Origin: Bacteroidales bacterium
GTDB taxonomy: Bacteria > Bacteroidota > Bacteroidia > Bacteroidales > P3
DNA length: 64,000 bases
Direction: 5' to 3'
NCBI GenBank assembly: GCA_017633985.1
Contig: JAGBOF010000036.1
Location: 99,936-163,935 of the forward strand
In this document: piece after piece, positions 1-7,537 of the stretch
How positions within the stretch are numbered: position 1 is the first letter of the stretch
Layout: each line of letters begins with the position of its first letter
Notes under the pieces: model-generated
Database searches by the model: none
Seen by the model: only the letters and a program-made list of their open reading frames with translations
What the model was told of the DNA's origin: nothing
Program-made: the position numbers and the translations under genes

Positions 1-180
1 GCGGGGACCGAAATCACATTGTGTTTTCACAAAATAATAGGCGCTGTCAGCATTGAAATCAGGTGTTTTCACCTCTTTATAATTCACGTATGCATCATTG
101 TCGTCAGCTTTCTTGTTTTTGCCGCAGGACAATATCAATACGCTGCAAATAACAGCAATTATAAGAATGTTTTTTTTCAT
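1..180 (-). CDS. Lipoprotein, probable M28/glutaminyl-peptide cyclotransferase-like (N-terminal 60 residues only)
   Basis: The gene starts at 180 and runs off the left edge of the window, so only 60 residues are visible. The N-terminus is a lipoprotein signal peptide: charged MKKN, a hydrophobic stretch and a lipobox LSCG with Cys19. The mature part contains ADSAYYFV and ends in CDFGPR, which resembles the start of the M28-fold domain in Bacteroidota glutaminyl cyclase-like proteins (typically ADSAY...V..QV.FGPRVP). If correct, it acts at the periplasmic side of a membrane on N-terminal Gln of exported proteins, many of which carry pyroglutamate in this phylum. A -7 box TAACTTTG (minus strand, 213-220) lies upstream. 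The lipoprotein call is firm; the enzyme family rests on a short match. Confidence 0.6.
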   Translation of the reverse strand, partial: MKKNILIIAVICSVLILSCGKNKKADDNDAYVNYKEVKTPDFNADSAYYFVKTQCDFGPR

Positions 181-387
181 TTTTACTATTGTATAACAGT
201 TGGTTCGGCATGCAAAGTTACAAATTGTTTTTAAAATAAGATGTATTATTATCAAAAATAATCATAACAAGGTTCTGCGGACGGGGCTTGCTTACGGCAA
301 TTGTTTAAATAAATTTGTTATATGAAGTATTATTCAGGAAATTTCTTTGTACCTTTGCAACCAAATATAATATCAATTAAAGGAGAT

Positions 388-2253
388 ATGGCAGAATTGT
401 TACATCTTGAGGAAATGAAATGCACTGCTTGCTACGCCTGTGTTAAGGCATGCCCCGTGCAGGCCGTGTATCTGAATAAAGACAGTTTCACACCGCAGAT
501 TGCACACGACAGATGCATAGGATGCGGGTCTTGTATAACCTCGTGTTCATACGGGGCAATAACTTCCGTTTCACAAACGGAGGAAGTGGAGCAAATGATA
601 AAAGAGTACGAAGTTGCCGCAGTGTGTGACCCCTCTATTGCGGGAGAATTCAAAGATATTTCGGATTACAGGAAGTTTGTTAACATGATCCGTTGTCTGG
701 GATTTAAATATGTATGCGAGGTTTCGTTCGGTGTGGACGTTATTGCCCGCAAACAACACAATATACTGTCCGCCCACGAAGGTAAACATTATATAACTTC
801 CCACTGCCCTGCCATGACGCTTTACACCCGTCAGTTCCAACCCGAACTTTCTGGCAATTTAACACCTTTGGTTACACCGTTTGCCGCCATGGCTTGTATA
901 GTCAGAAAGAAATACGGCGAACATCTTAAGATAGTAAACATAACGCCTTGTCTAGCTGCACGGAAAATAAACATCAACTTCAAAGGTCTTGCCCATACGG
1001 ACGCATTTCTGTCGTTTAAGGAACTGCGTAAAATGTTTGCAATGCATAATTTGAACGAAAATAATATGGAGTTCTCCGATTTTGATGCTCCGACAGGTAA
1101 TTTGGGTTCGCTGTACCCTATTCCGCACGGTTTTGTAGAAGCATGTTCCGAGAATTTGAGTATAACGGAAGGCAGGTTTATTACCGCCGAAGGTTGTGCC
1201 GATGCCATTGATGCGGTCAATCAGTTTGCTAAAGATTCGGGAACATTGGATTCAAACTTGAATGTATACTTTTGCGAAGGTTGTTTCATGGCTCCTGGGT
1301 GCAGCAAAGGAGATAAATTCATACGCAATGCTTTTACAAAAGAATATGCGATAAAAAGAACCAATGCTTTGGATGTAAAGACTTGGCAAAACGATGTTAA
1401 TATATGGAGCAATCAAAGTGAAATGATGTATATTCACGAACCTGATTCACAAAGATTGGCCACTCCTTCAAACAATAAGATAGAAGAAGCTTTTGCTTTG
1501 CTGGGCAAAGAAGGCTCTTCACGGAGCACTAACTGCAAATCCTGCGGATATGATACATGTTTGGAACTTGCTATAGCAATAGCACAAGGAGTAGCTACGG
1601 AAAACATGTGTTTCCTTCACGCAAAGCAAGATAATACCAATTACTCCAACCAATTGAAACTGACAACCGAGAATCTTGTTGCATTGCAACAAAACCATCA
1701 AAAGACTTTGGATGATTTTGCCGTATTGAAACAATCCGATAACGAAGCAAAACAGACAATATCCTCCATGCTTACGCATCTGTATCCAGCTGTTGCGATA
1801 GTTGACAATAACCTTAAGATAACCCAAAGCAATTCTTCGTTTATTGACATTCTCGGGGAGGAAGCAAAAGAAATCGATGAGATTATCCCGGGATTAAAAG
1901 GAGCAAATATAAAGACCCTTCTGCCTGCCGATATATGTTCACAGGCTGAATACGTACTTAAAAACAGTGAAGAAATCTTAAACAAGGACGTACCTTTGAC
2001 TGCCGATAAATTTATTAACATAAGTATATTCAATCTTGTGCCGAAAAAACTTATAGGCATCATCATACGTAACCTGTTCAGCGGAGAAGACCGACCCGAA
2101 GAAATAATCAACCGTCTGAACGAAGTGATAAAATCAAATCTTTTGGACGTTCAACAAATAGGTTTTGTACTTGGTGAAGGTGCTGCTCGGACGGAAAAAA
2201 TGCTTAACTCCATTATCAGGTCTTATAAAGAACAAATAGGAAAGAAAAGTTAG
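388..2253 (+). CDS. [FeFe]-hydrogenase-like sensor with 2x[4Fe-4S], H-cluster domain, Fe-S domain and PAS (HsfB/HydS-like)
   Basis: The protein has 621 residues. An N-terminal two-cluster ferredoxin (CTACYACVKACP, CIGCGSCITSC) is followed by a hydrogenase large-subunit C-terminal domain. Cysteines lie in its three signature positions: TSHCPAM (L1), ITPCLAARK (L2) and FCEGCFMAPGC (L3). A CKSCGYDTC Fe-S motif (about residue 390) and a PAS-like region (about 470-570) follow. This matches the regulatory group C/HsfB hydrogenases, which are thought to sense H2 or redox state and signal, not the catalytic enzymes; L1 and L3 differ from catalytic consensus. The start at 388 is chosen over an in-frame start at 322 because AAGGAGA precedes it and a -7 box TACCTTTG (350-357) lies between. 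It heads an operon with ung (4-bp gap). The usual SpoIIE-type phosphatase partner is absent. Confidence 0.8.
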   Translation: MAELLHLEEMKCTACYACVKACPVQAVYLNKDSFTPQIAHDRCIGCGSCITSCSYGAITSVSQTEEVEQMIKEYEVAAVCDPSIAGEFKDISDYRKFVNMIRCLGFKYVCEVSFGVDVIARKQHNILSAHEGKHYITSHCPAMTLYTRQFQPELSGNLTPLVTPFAAMACIVRKKYGEHLKIVNITPCLAARKININFKGLAHTDAFLSFKELRKMFAMHNLNENNMEFSDFDAPTGNLGSLYPIPHGFVEACSENLSITEGRFITAEGCADAIDAVNQFAKDSGTLDSNLNVYFCEGCFMAPGCSKGDKFIRNAFTKEYAIKRTNALDVKTWQNDVNIWSNQSEMMYIHEPDSQRLATPSNNKIEEAFALLGKEGSSRSTNCKSCGYDTCLELAIAIAQGVATENMCFLHAKQDNTNYSNQLKLTTENLVALQQNHQKTLDDFAVLKQSDNEAKQTISSMLTHLYPAVAIVDNNLKITQSNSSFIDILGEEAKEIDEIIPGLKGANIKTLLPADICSQAEYVLKNSEEILNKDVPLTADKFINISIFNLVPKKLIGIIIRNLFSGEDRPEEIINRLNEVIKSNLLDVQQIGFVLGEGAARTEKMLNSIIRSYKEQIGKKS

Positions 2254-2257
2254 AACA

Positions 2258-2920
2258 ATGCAAGTTAAAATAGAAGAAAGTTGGCGTAAAGTCTTACAGG
2301 AAGAATTTGATAAACCCTATTTTGAACAGCTTGTAGGGTTTGTCAAGAATGCTTACGCAACCCAAACGGTTTATCCGAAAGCAAAAAATATATTTAATGC
2401 TTTTAATCTGTGTCCGTTTGACAATGTTAAGGTTGTTATAATAGGACAAGACCCTTATCACGAACCGGGACAGGCTCACGGACTTTGCTTTTCGGTCCCT
2501 GAAGGCATTCAAATACCGCCTTCACTTGTCAATATATATAAAGAAATCAATGCTGACACAGGGTCTGCAATTCCCTTAAGCGGAGATCTGACAAGATGGG
2601 CATTACAGGGAGTTCTTTTGCTTAACGCAACCCTTACCGTACAGGCACATCTGGCAGGCTCACATCAAAACAAAGGTTGGGAAACATTTACCGATGCCGT
2701 AATAAGCATTTTAAACCGCAATAAAGAGCATTTGGTTTTCCTTTTATGGGGATCTTACGCCATAAAAAAGTCTGTTTTGATTGACAAGACGAAACATCTT
2801 GTCCTTACTTCACCGCATCCGTCCCCCTTAAGTGCTTACAGAGGATTTTTCGGCAACAAACATTTTTCGCAATGCAATAATTACTTATTCAATAACAACA
2901 TTCAACAAATCATTTGGTAA
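2258..2920 (+). CDS. ung: Uracil-DNA glycosylase, family 1
   Basis: Removes uracil from DNA to start base-excision repair in the cytoplasm. The protein has 220 residues, the usual family length. The catalytic water-activating motif GQDPYH carries Asp65, and the C-terminal HPSPLSA motif carries His187. The uracil-binding segment GLCFSV and the tail segment GFFGNKHFSQCN are also present. All key residues are intact. It starts 4 bp after the hydrogenase-like sensor and ends 1 bp before the next start, so the three genes are probably co-transcribed, although no functional link between them is apparent. Confidence 0.97.
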   Translation: MQVKIEESWRKVLQEEFDKPYFEQLVGFVKNAYATQTVYPKAKNIFNAFNLCPFDNVKVVIIGQDPYHEPGQAHGLCFSVPEGIQIPPSLVNIYKEINADTGSAIPLSGDLTRWALQGVLLLNATLTVQAHLAGSHQNKGWETFTDAVISILNRNKEHLVFLLWGSYAIKKSVLIDKTKHLVLTSPHPSPLSAYRGFFGNKHFSQCNNYLFNNNIQQIIW

Positions 2921-2921
2921 T

Positions 2922-5024
2922 ATGGTAAAAAAATTTATCCCTTTATTATTGTTTTATCTTATCTCATCGGCAGGATATAATACCTATGCACTGAAAGTAA
3001 CAGCCCAAGAGCCAGAACAACCCGATAAGAACGTATATCTTATCAGCAATGCCGCAAATTTGATTTGGTTGTCTGAAAATACAGGACTGAACACAACCGC
3101 CGTTTGTCTGCTTACTGCCGATATTGATATGGCTGGAATTGATTTCACTCCCATAGGTACAAGTTCAAGTAAATATTTCCAAGGAACGTTTAACGGTCAA
3201 GGGCACACAATATACAATTTGACTATTATATATGAAAGCAAAAGCGATTTAAAAGAGAATATCGGCTTGTTCGGTTACATACGTAACGCAACAATAAAGA
3301 ATCTTAATACCGAAAACACGCAGATTATTTTAAAAACTGCAAAAACAAGCTACACGGGAGGCAATAATGTAGGAGGTATTGCAGGATATATGTCAAGAAG
3401 TTCTTCAATTGAGAACTGCAACGTCATAAATACCGTAATTGAATGCGAAGAAGGAAAAAGCAGAGGTAAATCTATAGGAGGTATTGCAGGTTATTGCTAT
3501 CCTGAAAAGGGTTACGAATGTTCCGTAACGGATTGTAACGTCATTAATTCATCTCTTACAGGAGTGCAAAACATAGGAGGAATTATAGGAAACGTGGAGA
3601 ATCTGGGATACTGTACAGTAAAAGATAATGTCGTTGATAAAAACACAACAATTACAGGCAAATATACAGGAAGGTTCATCGGAAATACAACAAACAATGA
3701 TTATTATAATGGTGACAACACGGATTTAAAGGACTTTAATCAAGCATTATTACCTATCAAAATAGGCTGTTGGAACTTTATAGGCAATTATTCCGACAAC
3801 GAATCATTGCAAGTAAACGTTCTTAACAATAACGGAGAAACACCGCTTGACTTTTCGTCGGCACACGACATTGCCGCATCGGAATACAACTATCAGGACA
3901 ACAATTGGAACGGCAGTTATTTGAACGTAAACAACGAAGATGATGTATTAAAACAAGGCTGCGGTAATTTTGTTTGGGCATTCGAAACCGACAGGTATGA
4001 AAAAGAACTGCCTAAAAAGGCAGGTGATATTATATATCTGACTCTTTCCGATAATGAAAACACGGAAAACACCTGTAAAATACATCTTGAAAACAGCGGA
4101 AGCAAAAGAAAAGGCAATGATACGGACAATGACAACGGGGCTTTGTGGTTTGCACTGTCCAATCCGTTCAATAAAGCATTGTCACCTGATGTTTTATTAA
4201 GCGGAATAAGCGACCAGATTCAAGGAAAGACTGCCGTATACACATGGGAATGCAATCAATGGAACGCAAATCCGCAAACAATCTATCCCGGACAGGGTTT
4301 TATGGTAGCAGCAAGCGGTGATAATACGGTAATTGACGGAAATCTGGTATCATCTGCCAAAAAGAGCGTAACAGACACCGATTGGATTACCTTTACATGC
4401 CTAAACGGTGAATCATCTTCACGTATGTTTGCCACTTACAACCCTAATGCGTCGGACGGATTCGACAATTACGATGCCTTTGCTATGTTTGCAGGCAGTG
4501 ATCAGACGGATAATATAAACGCATACTTCAATATAGACAACAAAAGCATTGCAAAAAATGTCTTCGGATCCTTCCCGTTTGATTGTCAGGTCAATTTTGC
4601 AACTTCGAAAGACTGTAAAATAGAGTTGAATTGCCGTAATATTCCATCAAACATGCTCGTAAGCATAACGGACAAACAGAACAATCAAACGGTATTACTC
4701 AATGAAGAATCCTTTACGGCAGATATTGCTGCAGGAGATAACAAAAACAGATTTTATATAACTTTTAACGAAGAGATATCACTGATTGACAGCGTAATAA
4801 ACAAAAGAAACACTACCCTTATATCAAATTATGGCAGGGAAATAACTATCTGCGGAAGTGATCTGCAATATGCAGACATCTTTAATACGTTGGGACAAAA
4901 AATATACACCAAGCGTTTAAGCGGTAATACATTTACATTCCGTGCGGAGTTGCCCCAAGGAATTTACCTTATAAAAGCCTGCGGTAAACAGTCGTCAGGA
5001 TGCGGCAAAATAGTCATAAGATAA
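2922..5024 (+). CDS. Secreted GLUG-repeat protein with T9SS type A C-terminal sorting domain
   Basis: The protein has 700 residues. The start at 2922, just after the ung stop, is chosen because it gives a proper signal peptide (MVKKFIPLLLFYLISSAG); an upstream in-frame start would lie inside ung. Residues about 70-215 contain repeated glycine-rich GLUG-type units (GLFGY, GGIAGY twice, GGIIGN), as in Bacteroidota surface and adhesin-like proteins. The last ~75 residues form a T9SS type A sorting domain (DIFNTLGQKIY, LPQGIYLIKA, ending KIVIR). Expected at the cell surface or released. The region before the sorting domain (NVFGSFPF, VLLNEESFTADI) resembles the frameshifted T9SS protein at 50.6-51.3 kb. 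The ligand is unknown. Confidence 0.85.
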   Translation: MVKKFIPLLLFYLISSAGYNTYALKVTAQEPEQPDKNVYLISNAANLIWLSENTGLNTTAVCLLTADIDMAGIDFTPIGTSSSKYFQGTFNGQGHTIYNLTIIYESKSDLKENIGLFGYIRNATIKNLNTENTQIILKTAKTSYTGGNNVGGIAGYMSRSSSIENCNVINTVIECEEGKSRGKSIGGIAGYCYPEKGYECSVTDCNVINSSLTGVQNIGGIIGNVENLGYCTVKDNVVDKNTTITGKYTGRFIGNTTNNDYYNGDNTDLKDFNQALLPIKIGCWNFIGNYSDNESLQVNVLNNNGETPLDFSSAHDIAASEYNYQDNNWNGSYLNVNNEDDVLKQGCGNFVWAFETDRYEKELPKKAGDIIYLTLSDNENTENTCKIHLENSGSKRKGNDTDNDNGALWFALSNPFNKALSPDVLLSGISDQIQGKTAVYTWECNQWNANPQTIYPGQGFMVAASGDNTVIDGNLVSSAKKSVTDTDWITFTCLNGESSSRMFATYNPNASDGFDNYDAFAMFAGSDQTDNINAYFNIDNKSIAKNVFGSFPFDCQVNFATSKDCKIELNCRNIPSNMLVSITDKQNNQTVLLNEESFTADIAAGDNKNRFYITFNEEISLIDSVINKRNTTLISNYGREITICGSDLQYADIFNTLGQKIYTKRLSGNTFTFRAELPQGIYLIKACGKQSSGCGKIVIR

Positions 5025-5049
5025 CTATCTGTAAATAAAAGAATTAATT

Positions 5050-5134
5050 TTAAGGCGTAAAAAAATATTAATCAGGCTGATTAATAAATTTTTATCGCTG
5101 ATTATTTTTTTAAAACGCCGTTTTATTTTTGCGG
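5050..5134. repeat. 21-bp modular array 1 (order A'-C'-B'-A)
   Basis: Four module cores are centred at 5055 (AAGGCGT, degenerate A'), 5076 (AATCAGGCTGATT, C'), 5097 (ATCGCTGATT, B') and 5118 (ACGCCGT, A), each 21 bp from the next. Linkers are A/T-rich. The right edge is TTATTTTTGCGG, which contains TATTTTTG, a match to the -7 box. The block fills the start of the 355-bp gap between the GLUG protein and tnaA. Confidence 0.85.
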
Positions 5135-5157
5135 AATGCAAATTTAGTGTAAAATAA

Positions 5158-5188
5158 TTTGCAATTATAAATTTCTTTTGTAATTTTG
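5158..5188 (+). promoter_or_regulatory. Promoter of the tnaA leader transcript
   Basis: TTTG at 5158-5161 and TAATTTTG at 5181-5188 are separated by 19 bp, an exact match to the Bacteroidota primary sigma consensus. Transcription should begin near 5194, only about 15 nt before the leader ORF start. Confidence 0.75.
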
Positions 5189-5208
5189 CAAATGTAAAAC
5201 GTAAAAAT

Positions 5209-5298
5209 ATGGCAATAATCAATCACAAAGAGTTCGTATCCCACGATTTCCTTAATATCAAAGAACTTGACAGGTTTAAGTTCTTACTTTTTGTGTAA
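5209..5298 (+). CDS. Candidate 29-residue leader peptide upstream of tryptophanase
   Basis: An ATG at 5209 opens a 29-codon frame ending in TAA at 5296-5298, 81 nt before tnaA. The peptide begins MAIINHKEF and ends FKFLLFV; it has no Trp, unlike enterobacterial TnaC, and I recognise no homologue. The reasons to treat it as a leader are position (first ORF on the mRNA), a strong promoter just upstream, and structure. An internal inverted repeat lies at 5261-5285, and a second one pairs 5198-5206 with 5304-5312, across the leader stop. Translation of the leader would decide which forms. This suggests attenuation or ribosome-stalling control of tnaA; translation is not demonstrated. Confidence 0.5.
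   Translation: MAIINHKEFVSHDFLNIKELDRFKFLLFV
5261..5291 (+). promoter_or_regulatory. Attenuator-like hairpin inside the tnaA leader ORF
   Basis: AAGAACTT (5261-5268) and AAGTTCTT (5278-5285) form a perfect 8-bp stem with a 9-nt loop, followed closely by ACTTTTT. The stem is A/T-rich and so weak as an intrinsic terminator. It could be a pause signal or anti-terminator. A competing 9-bp pairing AACGTAAAA/TTTTACGTT (5198-5206 with 5304-5312) encloses it. Confidence 0.45.
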
Positions 5299-5379
5299 GT
5301 AAGTTTTACGTTCTTTTACAATTTTTTCGCAAAATAATTCAATCAATTTATTAATTAATAATTTTAAACATTAAAAATT

Positions 5380-6756
5380 ATGGAAATTCCTTTCGCAGAA
5401 GCGTGGAAAATCAAGATGGTTGAACCATTAACCAAATCCACAAGAGAACAAAGAGAGCAATGGCTAAAAGAAGCCCATTACAATGTATTCCAACTTAAAG
5501 CAGAACAGGTTTATATAGACCTTTTGACTGATTCGGGTACAGGTGCAATGAGCCAAGGACAGTGGTCTGCAATGATGTTGGGCGATGAGTCTTATGCAGG
5601 TGCAACTTCATTCTACAAATTTGAAGAAACGGTTAAACGTATCTTCGGTATGGATTACGTAATCCCTACCCACCAAGGACGTGCAGCAGAAAACGTATTG
5701 TTTTCCTACCTTGTAAAAGAAGGAAACGTTATTCCGGGCAATGCACACTTTGATACAACCAAAGGACACATAGAATCACGTAAGGCATTCGCAATAGACG
5801 TTACTATTCCTGAAGCAAACGATACGCAGTTGGAACTTCCTTTCAAAGGAAACGTATCAATAGAACTTTTAACTAAAGTTTTGGAAGAAAATAAGGGTAA
5901 CGTACCTTTCTTTGTTTTGACTGTAACCAACAATACAAAGGGAGGACAGCCTGTAAGTATGCAAAACATCAAAGAAACATGCGAATTATGCCATAAATAC
6001 AACGTTCCTGTTGTAATGGATTCGGCACGTTTTGCAGAGAATGCTTACTTTATCAAAACAAGAGAAGAAGGCTACAAAGACAAAACTATTAAGGAAATAG
6101 TAAAAGAGATGTACTCTTATGTAGATATGGCAACCATGTCTTGTAAGAAGGACGCTATCGTAAATATGGGAGGTTTTATTGCAACCAGAAACCAAGAGGT
6201 TTACGAAGGATGCAAACTGTTCTGCATACCTTTCGAAGGCTATATCACCTACGGCGGTTTGAACGGCAGGGATTTGAATGCTATTGCAGTGGGATTGGAT
6301 GAAAACACCGAATTTGATATGCTTGAAACACGTATTAAACAGGTTGAATATTTAGCAAAGAAACTTGACGAGTACGGAATTCCTTATCAAAGACCTGCAG
6401 GCGGACATGCTATTTTCGTTGATGCTGATAAAGTTTTGGATCAGATACCAAAAGAAGAATTCCCTGGACAAACGCTTACTTGTGAACTATATTTGGAAAG
6501 CGGAGTACGTGCATGCGAAATCGGTTATATGTTGGCAGACCGTGATCCTGTTACAAGAGAGAACCGTTTCGGCGGATTGGATTTGTTGAGATTGTGTATA
6601 CCGAGACGTGTTTATACAAATAATCACATGGATGTCATAGCTGCATCTTTGAAAAATGTATACGACCGCCGTCATGAGATAAAAAGAGGTGTTGCCATTG
6701 AGTGGGAAGCTCCGCTTATGAGACACTTCACCGTAAAACTGAAACGTTTGGGATAG
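5380..6756 (+). CDS. tnaA: Tryptophanase (tryptophan indole-lyase)
   Basis: A PLP enzyme that splits L-tryptophan into indole, pyruvate and ammonia in the cytoplasm. The 458-residue length is typical. The PLP lysine lies in MSCKKD (Lys257 by alignment with E. coli Lys270), and the SGTGAM, PTHQGR and MDSARFAENAYFIK segments are all present. Tyrosine phenol-lyase is the close alternative. I prefer tryptophanase because the substrate-specificity region reads GVRACEIG, like TnaA, and not SMERG as in the lyase. No permease gene follows. A long leader with a short ORF precedes it, and a strong terminator (6780-6828) follows, so it is probably monocistronic. Confidence 0.92.
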   Translation: MEIPFAEAWKIKMVEPLTKSTREQREQWLKEAHYNVFQLKAEQVYIDLLTDSGTGAMSQGQWSAMMLGDESYAGATSFYKFEETVKRIFGMDYVIPTHQGRAAENVLFSYLVKEGNVIPGNAHFDTTKGHIESRKAFAIDVTIPEANDTQLELPFKGNVSIELLTKVLEENKGNVPFFVLTVTNNTKGGQPVSMQNIKETCELCHKYNVPVVMDSARFAENAYFIKTREEGYKDKTIKEIVKEMYSYVDMATMSCKKDAIVNMGGFIATRNQEVYEGCKLFCIPFEGYITYGGLNGRDLNAIAVGLDENTEFDMLETRIKQVEYLAKKLDEYGIPYQRPAGGHAIFVDADKVLDQIPKEEFPGQTLTCELYLESGVRACEIGYMLADRDPVTRENRFGGLDLLRLCIPRRVYTNNHMDVIAASLKNVYDRRHEIKRGVAIEWEAPLMRHFTVKLKRLG

Positions 6757-6779
6757 TATCCGCTGAACAGTTTTTATCA

Positions 6780-6828
6780 AATCAGCACTGCAAAAATACC
6801 AATATTGCTTTGCAGTGCTGATTTTTAA
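6780..6828 (+). terminator. Rho-independent terminator of tnaA
   Basis: A perfect 15-bp stem, AATCAGCACTGCAAA (6780-6794) with its complement at 6809-6823, encloses a 14-nt loop and is followed by a T run. It lies 24 bp after the tnaA stop. Confidence 0.9.
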
Positions 6829-6872
6829 CATAATTTTATTAAAATATAATATGCTGAAAATTAAGTGTTTAC

Positions 6873-6883
6873 GGGGGGGGGGG
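6873..6883. repeat. Homopolymer of 11 G in an A/T-rich intergenic region
   Basis: Eleven consecutive G occur in a stretch otherwise very poor in GC, ending 22 bp upstream of the -33 box of the promoter at 6906-6937. Such tracts can slip and vary promoter strength. Poly-G is also a known artefact of two-colour sequencing, so the length needs checking in reads. Confidence 0.6.
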
Positions 6884-6905
6884 ATTTCAATTTTTCAATA
6901 TTTTA

Positions 6906-6937
6906 TTTGGCTATATCATGTTTATTATTTAACTTTG
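6906..6937 (+). promoter_or_regulatory. Promoter with no ORF downstream (candidate RNA gene)
   Basis: TTTG at 6906-6909 and TAACTTTG at 6930-6937 are separated by 20 bp. No start codon occurs on the plus strand between the predicted start site (~6943) and the terminator at 7010-7044. Confidence 0.65.
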
Positions 6938-6942
6938 CAGAA

Positions 6943-7044
6943 GATTAAACTTTATAGTTATATTAAAAGTAACTAAAAAAATCATCATCATTTTTACATT
7001 CATTTTTTTGTAACGGCTGATTTCTTGTCTGCCGTTACTTTTTT
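6943..7044 (+). ncRNA. Candidate small RNA of about 100 nt
   Basis: A consensus promoter (6906-6937) faces an intrinsic terminator about 100 bp downstream. Its stem is GTAACGGC (7010-7017) with GCCGTTAC (7031-7038), a 13-nt loop and six T (7039-7044). The transcript contains no ATG. The terminator works only in the plus direction, because on the minus strand the hairpin is followed by A residues; it is therefore not the terminator of the convergent yciH. I do not recognise the sequence as 6S, tmRNA, SRP or RNase P RNA. It could instead be a second tnaA terminator with a chance promoter. Confidence 0.5.
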
Positions 7045-7107
7045 ATGAACTACTCAATGAAAATGTTCAAATATCATGCCGTAAAATTGTAATACAACGG
7101 CAAAAGA

Positions 7108-7467
7108 TCAACCTTTTTGTTTGATTTTATAACCCTCTTTGGTAAGAATATCCGCTATTTTGTCCCTAAAATCGCCTTGTATCAATATAATACCGTCTTT
7201 AGCCGTCCCTCCTACTCCGCATTTGGTCTTAAGCATCTTTCCCAATGCCGTAAAATCGCCGTCAGTGCCGATAAAATTCTCAACAAGCGTAACTTTCTTA
7301 CCACCTCTTTGCTTTTTATCCAAAGAAATATACAACAACTGTTGCGCAGCAGGCAAAGTTTCCGTTTCTTCAATCTCTTCGCCGTAATCATATTCGGGAT
7401 CGGTGGAATAAACTACGTTCAACGAAGACAAATCCGATAAACTGTTATATTTTTTACTCTCTTTCAT
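7108..7467 (-). CDS. yciH: SUI1/YciH-family translation initiation factor-like protein
   Basis: The 119-residue protein is related to eukaryotic eIF1. Bacterial YciH proteins bind the small ribosomal subunit and are thought to affect initiation fidelity. The conserved SUI1 fold is the C-terminal ~70 residues: KKVTLVENF, then KMLKTKCGVGGTAKDG, a signature of the family, then QGDFRDKI. The N-terminal ~45 residues are acidic and variable. It is transcribed convergently with the candidate small RNA. The upstream gap on its 5' side holds a TACATACT-type repeat (7494-7530). Confidence 0.9.
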   Translation of the reverse strand: MKESKKYNSLSDLSSLNVVYSTDPEYDYGEEIEETETLPAAQQLLYISLDKKQRGGKKVTLVENFIGTDGDFTALGKMLKTKCGVGGTAKDGIILIQGDFRDKIADILTKEGYKIKQKG

Positions 7468-7493
7468 ACAATAAATATATACTACTTTCTAAT

Positions 7494-7530
7494 TACTACA
7501 TACTCCGTACTACATAAAACATATTATATA
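7494..7530. repeat. TACATACT-type interspersed repeat, copy 1
   Basis: The stretch reads TACTACATACTCCGTACTAC followed by ATAAAA and fills much of the 70-bp gap between yciH and the lipid kinase. Related sequence occurs at 39721-39753 and 57698-57764. It is unrelated to the 21-bp arrays. Confidence 0.6.
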
Positions 7531-7537
7531 ACGTAGT

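Noticed and set aside
19..234. A plus-strand protein at the left edge
   Set aside because: The minus strand gives a clear lipoprotein signal peptide and a family-like segment; the plus-strand reading is its shadow.
5380..6756. Tyrosine phenol-lyase
   Set aside because: The specificity segment reads ACEIG as in tryptophanases, not SMERG.
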